Below are positions 9,291 through 17,985 of a DNA stretch of 64,000 bases, piece after piece. A program made the position numbers and the translations under genes. Source of the stretch: Burkholderia sp. WSM2232 (lineage in GTDB: Bacteria > Pseudomonadota > Gammaproteobacteria > Burkholderiales > Burkholderiaceae); assembly GCF_000472545.1 (NCBI RefSeq), contig NZ_KI421432.1:248001-312000 (forward strand). The letters run 5' to 3'. A model generated the notes under the pieces. It did no database searches, had not been told where the DNA came from, and worked only from the letters and a program-made list of their open reading frames with translations. Every line of letters begins with the position of its first letter. The first letter of the stretch is position 1.

Positions 9291-10211
9291 TCACTGCTCC
9301 TGAAACAGGTGCGCACACATGAAGTCGACGAACACGCGCAGCTTGGGCAACAGTTGCCGGCTCGACGGCCAAAGGATCGAAAACTGACCGGGCGCAATCG
9401 GGTGATCGTCCAGCGCCGTGACGAGGACGCCGCTCGCGAGCGCGTCGCGCGCGAGGAAGTCCGGCATGAAGCCGATTCCGAAGCCGGCGATCACCGCGCC
9501 GCGCAGCGCCTCCATGTTGTTGCAGGTCATCACGGTGCGCAGGTTCGGCGGTTCGCCGCCGTCCGCCGTGAGCATCCACGGCTGCAGCTTGCCGGTGGTC
9601 GGAAACCGGTAGCGCACGCAGCTGTGCCCCACCAGTTCGTCGAGTGTGCGCGGCAGGCCGGCGCTTGCAGCGTAGCCGGGCGATGCGCACAACACGAACC
9701 GGAAGGGCCCGAGCCGACGCGACGTCAGGCTTGAATCGGAGAGAGCACCGCTGCGGATCACCGCGTCGAAACCTCCATCAACTACATCGACGAGCCGGTC
9801 ATTGAAATCGAGATCCAGCTCGACGTCCGGATAGCGCGCGCTGAACGCGGGCAGCACCGGCAGCAGGAAGCGATAGCCGATTACGGGCAGGCTCACGCGT
9901 AGCTGGCCGCGCGGCGTCTGCGCTGCCTTCGACAGCATAGCCTCCGCGTCGCGCAACTCTTCGAGAATCCAATGACAGCGCTCGTGGAAATGCCGCCCTT
10001 CTTCCGTCAGTGTGACCCGGCGCGTCGTTCGGTGAAAGAGCCGCACGCCAAGCGCACGCTCGAGCCTCGCGATTGTCTTGCCGACCGCCGACGCAGAGAT
10101 GCCGAGCTTGCGTCCGGCCGCGACGAAGCTGAGCGTCTCCGCGGTGCGCACGAAAGCGACGATGCCGTTCAGGTTGTCCATGTCGATTTGACCCTTGATG
10201 ATTCGGTTCAT
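9291..10211 (-). CDS. LysR-family transcription regulator
   Basis: LysR-type regulator of 306 residues. The N-terminal winged HTH reads FVAAGRKLGISASAVGKTIARL and LFHRTTRRVTLTEEG, followed by a periplasmic-binding-protein-like sensor domain (about residues 98-300) with VSLPVIGYRFLLPVLPAF. It belongs to the large group of LysR proteins that commonly sit beside an efflux or oxidoreductase gene. It is divergent from the MFS exporter starting at 10332, with about 120 bases between, so it probably controls that gene and itself. Start at ATG 10211 gives MNRIIKGQIDMDNLNG; an internal Met (MDNLNGIVAFV) ten codons later is the more usual family start. Confidence 0.92.
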   Translation of the reverse strand: MNRIIKGQIDMDNLNGIVAFVRTAETLSFVAAGRKLGISASAVGKTIARLERALGVRLFHRTTRRVTLTEEGRHFHERCHWILEELRDAEAMLSKAAQTPRGQLRVSLPVIGYRFLLPVLPAFSARYPDVELDLDFNDRLVDVVDGGFDAVIRSGALSDSSLTSRRLGPFRFVLCASPGYAASAGLPRTLDELVGHSCVRYRFPTTGKLQPWMLTADGGEPPNLRTVMTCNNMEALRGAVIAGFGIGFMPDFLARDALASGVLVTALDDHPIAPGQFSILWPSSRQLLPKLRVFVDFMCAHLFQEQ

Positions 10212-10331
10212 TGCGGAATTTGACTCCGCTATTTATGGACTTGCACGTTGTTTTTAGCGCATTGAATCGGGAATATCTTTTGTCGCTCGGCCAAATGGGT
10301 CAGATGCATCGATATTTCACGAGGAGCGGTG

Positions 10332-11939
10332 ATGGACTCTATGGATTCTCCTAACTCAACGAGGCGGCTCGTCGTGCTCGGCGCCGTCTGCATGGCCGCG
10401 CTCGCGTTGCCACTCGCATTCTCCGGCGGCGCAGTCGCGACGCCCGCGATCGGCCGCGACCTAGGCGGCGGCCCCGTCGCGATGAACTGGATCACGAACG
10501 CATTCATGCTCGCATTCGGCAGCCTGCTGATGGCCGCAGGCACGCTCGCGGACCGGTTCGGCCGCAGGCGCGTGTTCGCGTGTGGCGTCGTGGGCTTCAC
10601 GCTGACCTCGCTCGCGCTCGGCTTCGCGCCGTCGATCGTAGTCGTCGATCTGTTGCGTGCCGCACAGGGCGTGGCGGCCGCTGCGGCACTCGCGGGAGGC
10701 ACGGCTGCGCTCGCACAGGAATTCGACGGCCACGCGCGAACCCGCGCGTTCAGTGCGCTCGGCACGACGTTCGGAATCGGCCTCGCATTCGGCCCGGTGC
10801 TGGCGGGTTGGCTGATCGCCGAGTTCGACTGGCGCGCGATTTTCGCGACCGGCGCACTCGCGGGCGCGCTGTCACTCGGGTTCGGCGTTCCGCGCATGCG
10901 CGAGTCGCGCGATCCGCACGCGCGTCAGCTCGACTGGGCTGGCACCGTGACGTTCACGGCCGCGCTCACCTGCTTTACATGTGGCGTCATCGAGGCACCG
11001 TCCCGCGGCTGGACTTCTGCAGCCGTGATCGGGCTGCTTGCGGCGAGCGTCGCGTTCGCCGTCGCGTTCATCATTGTCGAGACACGCGTCGCGCGGCCGA
11101 TGCTGGATCTGTCGCTGTTCCGATATCCACGCTTCGTCGGCGTCCAGGTGCTGCCGATCGCCACCTGCTACTGCTACATCGTGCTGCTCGTCGTGTTGCC
11201 GCTGCGCTTCATCGGCGTCGACGGCTATGACGAGGTTCACGCGGGCTGGCTGATGCTTGCGTTGTCGGCTCCAATGCTGGTCGTGCCGTTCGTCGCAGCG
11301 ACGCTCACTCGCTGGATGTCGGCGGGCGCGATCTCGGGAATCGGGCTGGTGATCGCAGCGGCAGGGCTGTATGCGCTCGCCGGCGCGCTGCGAACCGGTG
11401 CGGAGGCGAGCACGACCGGACCGATGCTCGCGATCGGCATTGGCGCGGGGATGCCGTGGGGGCTGATGGACGGTCTGTCGGTGAGCGTGGTGCCCAAATC
11501 GCGCGCGGGAATGGCCACAGGCATCTTCAGCACGACGCGTGTCGCGGGCGAAGGCGTCGCGCTCGCGGTGGTGAGCGCGCTACTTGCGGCGCTCGCGCAG
11601 GGTCGCCTGCATGTGGCGGTCCAGCACGCGGAACCGGCGGCCATCGCCGAGGCGGCCGCACGGCTCGCGACGGGTGACCTCGCGCACGCCGCGGCGCGGC
11701 TACCGGACGTCGCGCGCGCGACGCTGCAGGCCAGCTACTATGCGGCGTTCGGCCGACTGCTCGACGGACTCACAGTCGTTACGCTACTGTGCGCGCTCGC
11801 GGCATTCGCGTTCCTGAGCCGGCTCCGCGTGCAAGACGCACCATTTCCCGCGAAGGCAGGCGACGTGCATGTCGCCCCATCCGCACCGATGGCGGACGTC
11901 GTGCCGCCAGTAGCCGAGCTCGCGCGCGACGATCGCTGA
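10332..11939 (+). CDS. MFS efflux transporter (DHA2-like, 14 TM)
   Basis: Inner-membrane proton-driven drug or metabolite exporter, 535 residues, with about 14 hydrophobic segments as in the DHA2/EmrB/QacA group. The motif between TM2 and TM3 reads GTLADRFGRRRVFACG (motif A), and motif C-like GTTFGIGLAFGPVLAGWL is seen around residue 140-158. ATG at 10332 has gaggag at 10321-10326; a GTG directly before it is possible. It is divergent from a LysR regulator that likely controls it. No membrane-fusion partner is adjacent, so it probably acts alone. Substrate unknown. Confidence 0.9.
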   Translation: MDSMDSPNSTRRLVVLGAVCMAALALPLAFSGGAVATPAIGRDLGGGPVAMNWITNAFMLAFGSLLMAAGTLADRFGRRRVFACGVVGFTLTSLALGFAPSIVVVDLLRAAQGVAAAAALAGGTAALAQEFDGHARTRAFSALGTTFGIGLAFGPVLAGWLIAEFDWRAIFATGALAGALSLGFGVPRMRESRDPHARQLDWAGTVTFTAALTCFTCGVIEAPSRGWTSAAVIGLLAASVAFAVAFIIVETRVARPMLDLSLFRYPRFVGVQVLPIATCYCYIVLLVVLPLRFIGVDGYDEVHAGWLMLALSAPMLVVPFVAATLTRWMSAGAISGIGLVIAAAGLYALAGALRTGAEASTTGPMLAIGIGAGMPWGLMDGLSVSVVPKSRAGMATGIFSTTRVAGEGVALAVVSALLAALAQGRLHVAVQHAEPAAIAEAAARLATGDLAHAAARLPDVARATLQASYYAAFGRLLDGLTVVTLLCALAAFAFLSRLRVQDAPFPAKAGDVHVAPSAPMADVVPPVAELARDDR

Positions 11940-12338
11940 TGCAATCCATTTGCGCAACTGGCCAGGATTGACATCGCACACATTCGTCGCGTGGGCGATG
12001 GACAGACCTGGTCTCACCCACAAGCGAGCCAGCTCATCGTGACCTTCGGCGTCACATTCGAAACGGTTAGCCCGTCTCCGACCGGCAACCAGACGGCTCC
12101 ATACGCCCTTCTTCTTTGGAAAGACGTCTCCAGCAGACTGGTTGCGATGGGGGGCGATTCATCATCGGTTCGCGAGCAGACGGTGACCGAGGCCAACCGT
12201 CACCGATCCGCGGCCATGTTTTCGCCGTGGCGCTGAGGCTGCAATCGAAGAGTCTCGGTAAGCTATCGAGGCTCTCTCGGAAAAGCTCGCCGGCATCGCC
12301 GCGCCCATCGCGCCGCTATCAGCCTCACCCCTTCGAGA
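11940..12338. other. Intergenic region with possible transposase fragment
   Basis: About 400 bases without an intact gene. On the minus strand, positions of about 12022 to 11945 encode VRPGLSIAHATNVCDVNPGQ followed by LRKWI, resembling the HTH of IS66/IS3-type OrfA proteins (PGaSva.iA...gvn.nqlrkW). No full frame, terminal repeats or other transposase part could be recognised. Weak call. Confidence 0.3.
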
Positions 12339-12965
12339 TCAGCGCATAGGCGGCGCTGCGGCCAGCAAGCCGCGCAAGAACACCATGATCATACGTCCAA
12401 TGGGCACCTCGGCCAGCATCGAACGCTGCAGCGCAAGGCCTTGTGAGAGACCCATGAAAGCCGCAGCCAATACGGTCGGCGATTCGGGCGGCACTCTTTC
12501 CAGCCTCGCGAAAATCTGCCCGATACAGTAGGCAAGGCCATCACGATGAGCGTCCAGCAACACCTGTGAGGCCGTTGCAAAAGCGGGATTGCGGCGTCCC
12601 TGAAGCTTGAATTCAACGCCCAACACAGACCATTCGGGCTCTGCATCAAGCGTCTCTGCCCAAACCTCCAACGCGCTCAATATGTCCTCCGCAGACGCAG
12701 ACGGGTCGCTCAGCGCCCGGCTGATGTCGCTTACTTGCGTCCTTGACCGCTCTCGCATCAGTTCCATAAACAGGTCTTCCTTACTCGCAAAGTTCGAGTA
12801 GAAAGCCCCCTGCGTATAACCGGCCTCTGCCGCGATATCCCTGAGAGATGTACCGCTGAAACCTCTCTCGACAAACAGCCGCGCCGCCGCAGCAAGCAAC
12901 TGCGCGCGGGTCTGCAGTTGACTATCTTCGCGGCTCAGCCGAGGGGTGGTGGTGGCCGTTCTCAT
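12339..12965 (-). CDS. TetR-family transcription regulator
   Basis: TetR-type repressor of 208 residues. The HTH occupies residues of about 18-64: RAQLLAAAARLFVERGFSGT, SLRDIAAEAGYTQGAFYSNF and ASKEDLFMELM are textbook. The all-helical C-terminal ligand domain (WSVLGVEFKLQGRRNP) resembles the TetR_C group seen beside hydrolase and efflux genes. A perfect 18-bp palindrome lies 9 bases upstream of its ATG (12974-12991), as expected for an autoregulated operator. It is divergent from the small H-NS-like gene, which may share the control region. Ligand and other targets unknown. Confidence 0.92.
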   Translation of the reverse strand: MRTATTTPRLSREDSQLQTRAQLLAAAARLFVERGFSGTSLRDIAAEAGYTQGAFYSNFASKEDLFMELMRERSRTQVSDISRALSDPSASAEDILSALEVWAETLDAEPEWSVLGVEFKLQGRRNPAFATASQVLLDAHRDGLAYCIGQIFARLERVPPESPTVLAAAFMGLSQGLALQRSMLAEVPIGRMIMVFLRGLLAAAPPMR

Positions 12966-12973
12966 GATGATCG

Positions 12974-13026
12974 AGATATCAATTGATATCTGAAATGCAA
13001 CTGGATATTATTACGAATGCATTTCA
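12974..13026. promoter_or_regulatory. Operator-like palindromes between tetR and hns-like genes
   Basis: A perfect 18-bp palindrome agatatcaattgatatct spans 12974-12991. It is followed at once by an inverted repeat tgaaatgca (12991-12999) / tgcatttca (13018-13026). A further half-site-like cttgatat occurs at about 13034. Symmetry, length and place next to the tetR start fit a TetR-family operator; binding is inferred. Confidence 0.6.
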
Positions 13027-13181
13027 TATTTCACTTGATATGTAAAAAATATGGAGCTTGGACTCTTCGTTTGAGAGGTCCGTACCGAGCAGGACGAGGA
13101 TGGCTGAGAAAGTCGGCCGGACACCCGCCGCGAGAACCGGAAGCGATGCGACAACTTGACCATATATTTCGGAACGAGAAC

Positions 13182-13502
13182 ATGAGCAGCAAAGTGGAGA
13201 TGTTAAAGCAGCAACTCGCACAACTCGATAAGCGGATATCGGTCGCCTGGCAGCAGGAGCAGAAAGCTGCAATCGAACATGTCCGCCAGGTCATGAACTT
13301 CTTCAACCTCGTGCCCAACCAGTTACGCATTGACCGGCGAGGCACCTACAACACCAGACCAATTCAGATGAAATATCAGGATCCCGTCACGGGTGCGACC
13401 TGGAGCGGCCGTGGACGCGCGCCGTCCTGGATCCGGAACCGAAGCTACAGTGACTTTTTGATCAAGCAGTCCGACGCCGGCGAATCGGACCAGATGCGTT
13501 GA
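13182..13502 (+). CDS. Short H-NS family DNA-binding protein
   Basis: Nucleoid protein that binds AT-rich, bent DNA and silences acquired genes. The 106 residues show an N-terminal coiled coil (SKVEMLKQQLAQLDKRISVA) for oligomerisation and the C-terminal H-NS DNA-binding motif DPVTGATWSGRGRAPSWI. Burkholderiaceae carry many such ~100-residue copies. An in-frame frame extends up to 13017, but the family length and the coiled coil support ATG 13182. It is divergent from a tetR gene and lies between two blocks with signs of DNA gain or decay, consistent with a silencer carried on or near acquired DNA. GATATC-rich DNA upstream may make it TetR-controlled. Confidence 0.85.
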   Translation: MSSKVEMLKQQLAQLDKRISVAWQQEQKAAIEHVRQVMNFFNLVPNQLRIDRRGTYNTRPIQMKYQDPVTGATWSGRGRAPSWIRNRSYSDFLIKQSDAGESDQMR

Positions 13503-13779
13503 CATTCAAGCTGGCCGAGTAACTTGCGGGTCGTGGCCCAAGCTGCGGCCGGGCCAACGCCCCTTACCGAAGCCGAGCGGTCCTTCGAATGGCCGTTCAC
13601 CGCTGTCAGCGAAACACTGCTTCATGGCCGGATCGAGGCAGTGCCGCCAGCAATCCGCTCGCCACAGAACGGCCATTGAGCGAGGAAGGACGAGACCCTG
13701 GATATGCAAATTGCAGAGCAAGGCCGGCCGACCGTTTCTGACCGCCCCCACGCGAACCGTCAGTGTGTCCGAATGTGGT

Positions 13780-14218
13780 CATGCGTCGTCAAGCGCTGCA
13801 TGCGCGTCCTGCGCGCGGCGCACGTTGTCGCTGCCGCGAGCCGGCGGTTCTACGAGCAGGTGATGCCGCACCTGAGGGGAATGGCGGGAGCCGCCGATGC
13901 TGCGGCGGGTGGGGCGGCGACGGCGCGCGGCAAGCTGCGCCTCAATGCGGATCCGGTCTTCTGCGGATCATCCTTGGGCCGAAGCTCGACGGATTCAGGG
14001 AACTGCATCCCGAGCTGGAACTCGAGTTCGTTGCCGGCGAGCAGCTGCGCGAGCTTGTCATGGACAGCTTCGATCCTGCCCTGCGATCCGGCGAACCTCG
14101 TTTATCGAGTCTGATCCCGCGAAAGCTGCTCGACACGCCGATCGTAACGGTCGCACCGCCCGCGTATCTGATCCGCAGACCGAACAGCGAGCCGCCACAC
14201 GATGCCGCCCTCCCCTAG
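13780..14218 (+). pseudogene. LysR regulator remnant (frameshifted, both ends lost)
   Basis: Two frames carry successive parts of a LysR-type effector domain. The first reads RRFYEQVMPHLRGMAGAADA to LRLNADPVF, ending near 13962; the second resumes at RIILGPKLDGFRELHPELEL and runs through LRELVMDSFDPALRSGEPRL to a stop at 14216-14218. The HTH at the N-terminus and the last third of the domain are missing. The frameshift is at about 13960-13967. The stop shares a CTAG with the stop of the convergent aldehyde dehydrogenase. The 13503-13780 stretch upstream has no recognisable coding content. Confidence 0.75.
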
Positions 14219-15732
14219 TTCAAACGCTTCAGCTCACCGTCGTCGGCATACCAGTCCACCGTGCTGCCGCTCGTGTTGACGGTGACCGCGCGCGGCTCGG
14301 TGAACTGGTCGAACGATTCGATGCCGGTCTCGCGCCCCACGCCGCTGTTCTTGAAGCCGCCCCAGGGCGAAGCGGGATCTAGCCGATGATGGTCATTGAC
14401 CCAGACCATACCGAACTCGAGTTTGCTCGCGACACGGTGGGCGCGCGCGACGTCGAGCGTCCACACCGAGGCGGCCAGGCCAAACTGCGAATCGTTGGCG
14501 ATGCGCACGGCGTCGGCTTCGTCCTTGAAAGGCATCACCACGGTAACCGGGCCGAACACTTCGTCCTGCCCGATCTCGGAGTGCGGGTCCACGTTGTGGA
14601 GCACGGTCGGCTCAATGAAAAAGCCCTGCTTGAGCCCTTGCGGCACGCCGCCACCCGTCAACACTTTTGCGCCCGCAACCTGTGCCCGTTCGAGCATGCC
14701 AAAAATACGCTGGCGCGAGCGCTCGGAAATTACCGGCCCAAGTTGCGTCTTCAGATCTTCCGGGTCTCCCACGCGAATGCGACTGGCCTTCGCCTTGAAG
14801 CGTTCGAGGAACGCGTCGTACATGGATGCCTGCACGAGAATGCGCGCGCCGCACACGCAGGTCTGGCCCGCGCCGATAAACGACGCAAACGCGGCGCCGT
14901 TGACCGCGCGATCCATGTCCATGTCGTCGAACATGATCACGGCGCCCTTGCCGCCGAGTTCGAGCGTCGTCAGTGCGAAGCTGCGCGCCGCCGCTTCGCC
15001 GATCGACCGGCCGACTTCCGTGCCGCCAGTGAAAACGACCTTCCGGATCAGCGAATGGCGCGCGAGCGCCGCGCCCGCCTCGCGGCCTTCGCCGTTCACG
15101 ACGTTGACCACGCCCTTCGGCACGCCGGCTTGCTGCAGCAGGCGCACAAGACGGACAGTTGTGAGCGGCGTCTGTTCGGAAGCCTTGATCACCACGCTAT
15201 TACCCGTCGCGAGCGCAGGCGCGAGGCTCTTCGACAGAATCATCAACGGATGATTGAACGACGTCATGAGCGCCACGACGCCAAGCGGCACGCGTTGCGT
15301 GTAGCAAAGGTAAGGACCTTCTATCGGGATCACGTCGCTGCGGCGGGTTAGCGCAAGCGCCGCGAAATATCGATAGAACTGGGGAAGACGCGAAATCTGC
15401 GCGCGCGTCTCGGCGATTGGCCGGCCATTGTTCAACGTCTCTAGCCGGTAAAAGTTTTCAAGATCCTCTTCGAACAGATCGGCAAACCGGTTCATTACGC
15501 GCGCGCGCTGCTGGATCGGCATGTCGCGCCATGCGCCTCCTTCGAAGGCGGCATGCCCCGCCCGCACCGCGCGGTCCACATCCGACCCGGAGGCCGCCGC
15601 CAGGCTGCCGATCACGGCGCCCGTGGCGGGGTTGACGATATCCATCGTGCGGCCGGTGTCGGCGTCGACCCACTCGCCGTCAATAAAGAGTTGTGCGTTC
15701 AGGTGCTGTTTGTTGACTGCATCCATATCCAT
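14215..15732 (-). CDS. NAD(P)-dependent aldehyde dehydrogenase
   Basis: Oxidises an aldehyde to the acid. The frame is open far upstream, but ATG 15732 with AGGAG at 15735-15739 gives 505 residues, the family length. The N-terminus has LFIDGEWVDADTGRTMDIVN; the cofactor-binding glycines are in VVFTGGTEVGRSIGEAA; the catalytic Glu is in LELGGKG and the catalytic Cys in FIGAGQTCVCGAR; the end has WGGFKNSGVGRETG. Last gene of an operon: the enoyl-CoA hydratase-like gene and an MFS transporter precede it, the MFS stop lying 11 bases before. The context suggests uptake and side-chain shortening of an acid or aromatic compound under a GntR regulator. Substrate inferred only at class level. Confidence 0.93.
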   Translation of the reverse strand: MDMDAVNKQHLNAQLFIDGEWVDADTGRTMDIVNPATGAVIGSLAAASGSDVDRAVRAGHAAFEGGAWRDMPIQQRARVMNRFADLFEEDLENFYRLETLNNGRPIAETRAQISRLPQFYRYFAALALTRRSDVIPIEGPYLCYTQRVPLGVVALMTSFNHPLMILSKSLAPALATGNSVVIKASEQTPLTTVRLVRLLQQAGVPKGVVNVVNGEGREAGAALARHSLIRKVVFTGGTEVGRSIGEAAARSFALTTLELGGKGAVIMFDDMDMDRAVNGAAFASFIGAGQTCVCGARILVQASMYDAFLERFKAKASRIRVGDPEDLKTQLGPVISERSRQRIFGMLERAQVAGAKVLTGGGVPQGLKQGFFIEPTVLHNVDPHSEIGQDEVFGPVTVVMPFKDEADAVRIANDSQFGLAASVWTLDVARAHRVASKLEFGMVWVNDHHRLDPASPWGGFKNSGVGRETGIESFDQFTEPRAVTVNTSGSTVDWYADDGELKRLN

Positions 15733-15743
15733 TGCTCCTGCGG

Positions 15744-17138
15744 TTACTTGAGAGGCGACACGCGAGCATCGGCGCGCACGCCGCCCTCGCGAAGAGTGCC
15801 GCCGGGCTGAAGGTCTTCGAGACGCTGGCCGGTCGGCTCGACACCGAGCCACGCGACCACGACAATCTGAATCGCGAGCAGGCCGATCATCAGCGCCAGC
15901 ACGCCGACAATGCCGTACTGCCCGAACAGGGCGACTACGACAAACGGTGTAACGATCGTCGCGCCGCGGCCCAGTGTGTTGCAGATGCCGGACGCACGCA
16001 GCCGCACTTCCGTCGGAAACAGTTCCGGCACGTAGATGGCGAACAGCAGCGCGACCAGCACGTAAATCGGGATCGTCAGCAGCAGGCCCACGGCCGGCAG
16101 CAGCACGGGATTGCTGACAAACGGATAGATCGCCCCGAACAGGATCGCGAAGAGCGACGCGCCGACGATAGTCGGCTTGCGGCCCCACACGTCCGCGGTG
16201 AATGCGCCGATCGCGGAACCTATCGGCGCGCCGAGCGACATCACGAGCGCATAGCCGAACGAGCGGGCGATGCTCAGGCCTTGGTGCACGAAGAACGTAG
16301 GCAGCCAGGTAATGAAACCGTACAGCAGCGTATTGATGACGATGAGCGTCACACAACCGACGATCATCCGCTGCAACATGGCGCCGACGAACAGCGAGCC
16401 GAGCGCGCCCGAAGGCGCCGGGGCCGGCTTATTGACGGCGGGCGGTGCAAGCGGCACGCCGGGTCGCTGTGCGGCGACCTCCTTTTCGATGCGCTGCAGG
16501 ATCGCTTCAGCATCATCGTGACGGCCTACGGCTTCGAGCCAGCGCGGCGATTCGGGCAGCGACTTGCGCGCATACCAGACCCCGAGCGCGCCAATACCGC
16601 CGAGCACGAACATCATGCGCCAGCCCAGCCACGGAATGACGAGCAGTCCAATCAGCCCGGCGACGGGCAGGCCGGATACGACGAACACGGCCATCAAGCC
16701 CTGCAGGCGCCCGCGTGAGCGCGGCGGCACGAACTCGGTCAATGTCGAATAGCCCACGACATTCTCGGCGCCAAGACCGATGCCCATCAGGAAACGGCAC
16801 GCGATCAGGACGCTCATGTTCGGCGCGAGAGCCGCGCCGAGCGACGCAAGCCCGAAGATTGCCAGATTGACTTGATACGTGAAGCGGCGGCCGAAACGAT
16901 CGCCCAGAAAGCCGGTGCCGAGCGAACCCAGCATCATGCCGAGGAAGGTCAGCGATACGAAAAGGGCATTCTGTCCGAGCGTCGAAAAGCCGCTTCGCAG
17001 CGTGGCGCCCAGCACAGTCGACGCGACGTAGATGTCAAAACCGTCGAAGAACATGCCGATACCGATCAGCCACATGATCCGTCGATGGAACGCCGACATG
17101 GGCAACCGGTCCAGCCTTGCACCTGCATTCACGTTCAT
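15744..17138 (-). CDS. MFS transporter (metabolite:H+ symporter, AAHS/SP-like)
   Basis: Inner-membrane importer of 464 residues with 12 predicted helices in two halves around a hydrophilic loop (residues of about 215-250). Motifs are GFLGDRFGRRF after TM2, MGIGLGAENVVGYSTLTEFV in TM4-5, PESPRWLEAVGR before the central loop, ADVWGRKPT after TM8 and YVPELFPTEVRLRASGICN in TM10. These place it among carriers for aromatic acids, niacin or sugars. It sits between the enoyl-CoA hydratase-like gene (about 55 bases upstream) and the aldehyde dehydrogenase (11 bases downstream), so it probably brings in the substrate of that pathway. Confidence 0.92.
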   Translation of the reverse strand: MNVNAGARLDRLPMSAFHRRIMWLIGIGMFFDGFDIYVASTVLGATLRSGFSTLGQNALFVSLTFLGMMLGSLGTGFLGDRFGRRFTYQVNLAIFGLASLGAALAPNMSVLIACRFLMGIGLGAENVVGYSTLTEFVPPRSRGRLQGLMAVFVVSGLPVAGLIGLLVIPWLGWRMMFVLGGIGALGVWYARKSLPESPRWLEAVGRHDDAEAILQRIEKEVAAQRPGVPLAPPAVNKPAPAPSGALGSLFVGAMLQRMIVGCVTLIVINTLLYGFITWLPTFFVHQGLSIARSFGYALVMSLGAPIGSAIGAFTADVWGRKPTIVGASLFAILFGAIYPFVSNPVLLPAVGLLLTIPIYVLVALLFAIYVPELFPTEVRLRASGICNTLGRGATIVTPFVVVALFGQYGIVGVLALMIGLLAIQIVVVAWLGVEPTGQRLEDLQPGGTLREGGVRADARVSPLK

Positions 17139-17193
17139 GTTCTGTCTCCAGCCAGTTCCTGGCCTGTTGTTGTGGTCGACCAGTGCGAAGCGC

Positions 17194-17931
17194 TCAACTC
17201 GCGTTGCGCTGCCTGAGCCGCATGCTGGTCACGGTGAGCATTTCCGTTGCGCAGCGAAAGTTCTGCTCGATCGTGCTTTCCTCGGCCGCCTGGAAGAACG
17301 CCTTGCATTGCCGCGCGCCCGCTTCGTCGAGAGCAAGAATGCGTTCGACCAGCGCCTCGGCCTCCGACTGCAATGTGTGCGGCTCGCAGATCGTCGTAAT
17401 CAGCCCGGCCTGCAGTGCAACGCGAGGCGTGATCGTGTCGCCGAACAGCACCATCGGGAAGACCTGCTTAGGGAGCGCGTAGCGGCCCAGATAGGCCATG
17501 ATGGCGGCGGGCGGCAAGCCGTTGCGCATCTCTGGAAAGGCGAGGCCGGCGCGCGCCGAGACGAGCGTGAAGTCGCACAGGATCGCGAGTCCGAAACCGA
17601 AGCCGTGCGCATCGCCCTGCACCTCGGCGATCGTGATGAGCGGCGAGGCACGCAGCAGTCTTTTGAGTTCGATCAGGCGCGACACTTCCGCATGAATGCC
17701 CAACGCGTCGCGCCCGGCTCGCTCGCGGCCGGTGCAGAAGACGTCGCCTGTCGCGCGAATCCGCAGCACGCGAGCAGCAGGCTGGACGACCTCTGCGCGC
17801 AACGCCGCAAGCATTGCGTCGAACATCGGCCCGGTGACCTCGTTGCGCTGCGCCGGATTGTCCAGAGTGAAGGTCAGTACGCCGCCCGCGCGGTCGATCC
17901 GCACAGGCTGTGGTAAAGACAGATGTTCCAC
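17194..17931 (-). CDS. Enoyl-CoA hydratase/isomerase family protein
   Basis: Crotonase-fold enzyme of 245 residues acting on an acyl-CoA. The oxyanion-hole parts read DVFCTGRERAGRDALG and EVQGDAHGFGFGLAILCDF, and the active-site helix FPEMRNGLPPAAIMAYLGRY retains the Glu of the hydratase-type pair. The start is GTG 17931 with GGAGG seven bases upstream. First gene of the operon ECH-MFS-aldehyde dehydrogenase; the crotonase plus aldehyde dehydrogenase pairing resembles CoA-dependent side-chain cleavage as in ferulate catabolism (hydratase/aldolase plus vanillin dehydrogenase), but no CoA ligase is nearby. The divergent GntR gene begins 55 bases away. Confidence 0.88.
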   Translation of the reverse strand: MEHLSLPQPVRIDRAGGVLTFTLDNPAQRNEVTGPMFDAMLAALRAEVVQPAARVLRIRATGDVFCTGRERAGRDALGIHAEVSRLIELKRLLRASPLITIAEVQGDAHGFGFGLAILCDFTLVSARAGLAFPEMRNGLPPAAIMAYLGRYALPKQVFPMVLFGDTITPRVALQAGLITTICEPHTLQSEAEALVERILALDEAGARQCKAFFQAAEESTIEQNFRCATEMLTVTSMRLRQRNAS

Positions 17932-17943
17932 GTCGCCTCCTTG

Positions 17944-17959
17944 TATAATCTGTATACAG
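17944..17959. promoter_or_regulatory. Promoter and GntR operator candidate
   Basis: TATAAT at 17944-17949 could be a -10 element for the gntR gene. It directly abuts the perfect palindrome ctgtatacag at 17950-17959. GTATAC-centred palindromes are known for FadR/VanR-subfamily GntR proteins. The site lies between the divergent ECH and gntR starts, so one repressor dimer could block both. Confidence 0.5.
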
Positions 17960-17985
17960 CGTATTCAGCAAACTTCGGAGTGTCA

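Noticed and set aside
15733-16356. Upstream extension of the aldehyde dehydrogenase frame
   Set aside because: Arg-rich nonsense overlapping the MFS gene; the aldehyde dehydrogenase starts at 15732 with its own AGGAG.
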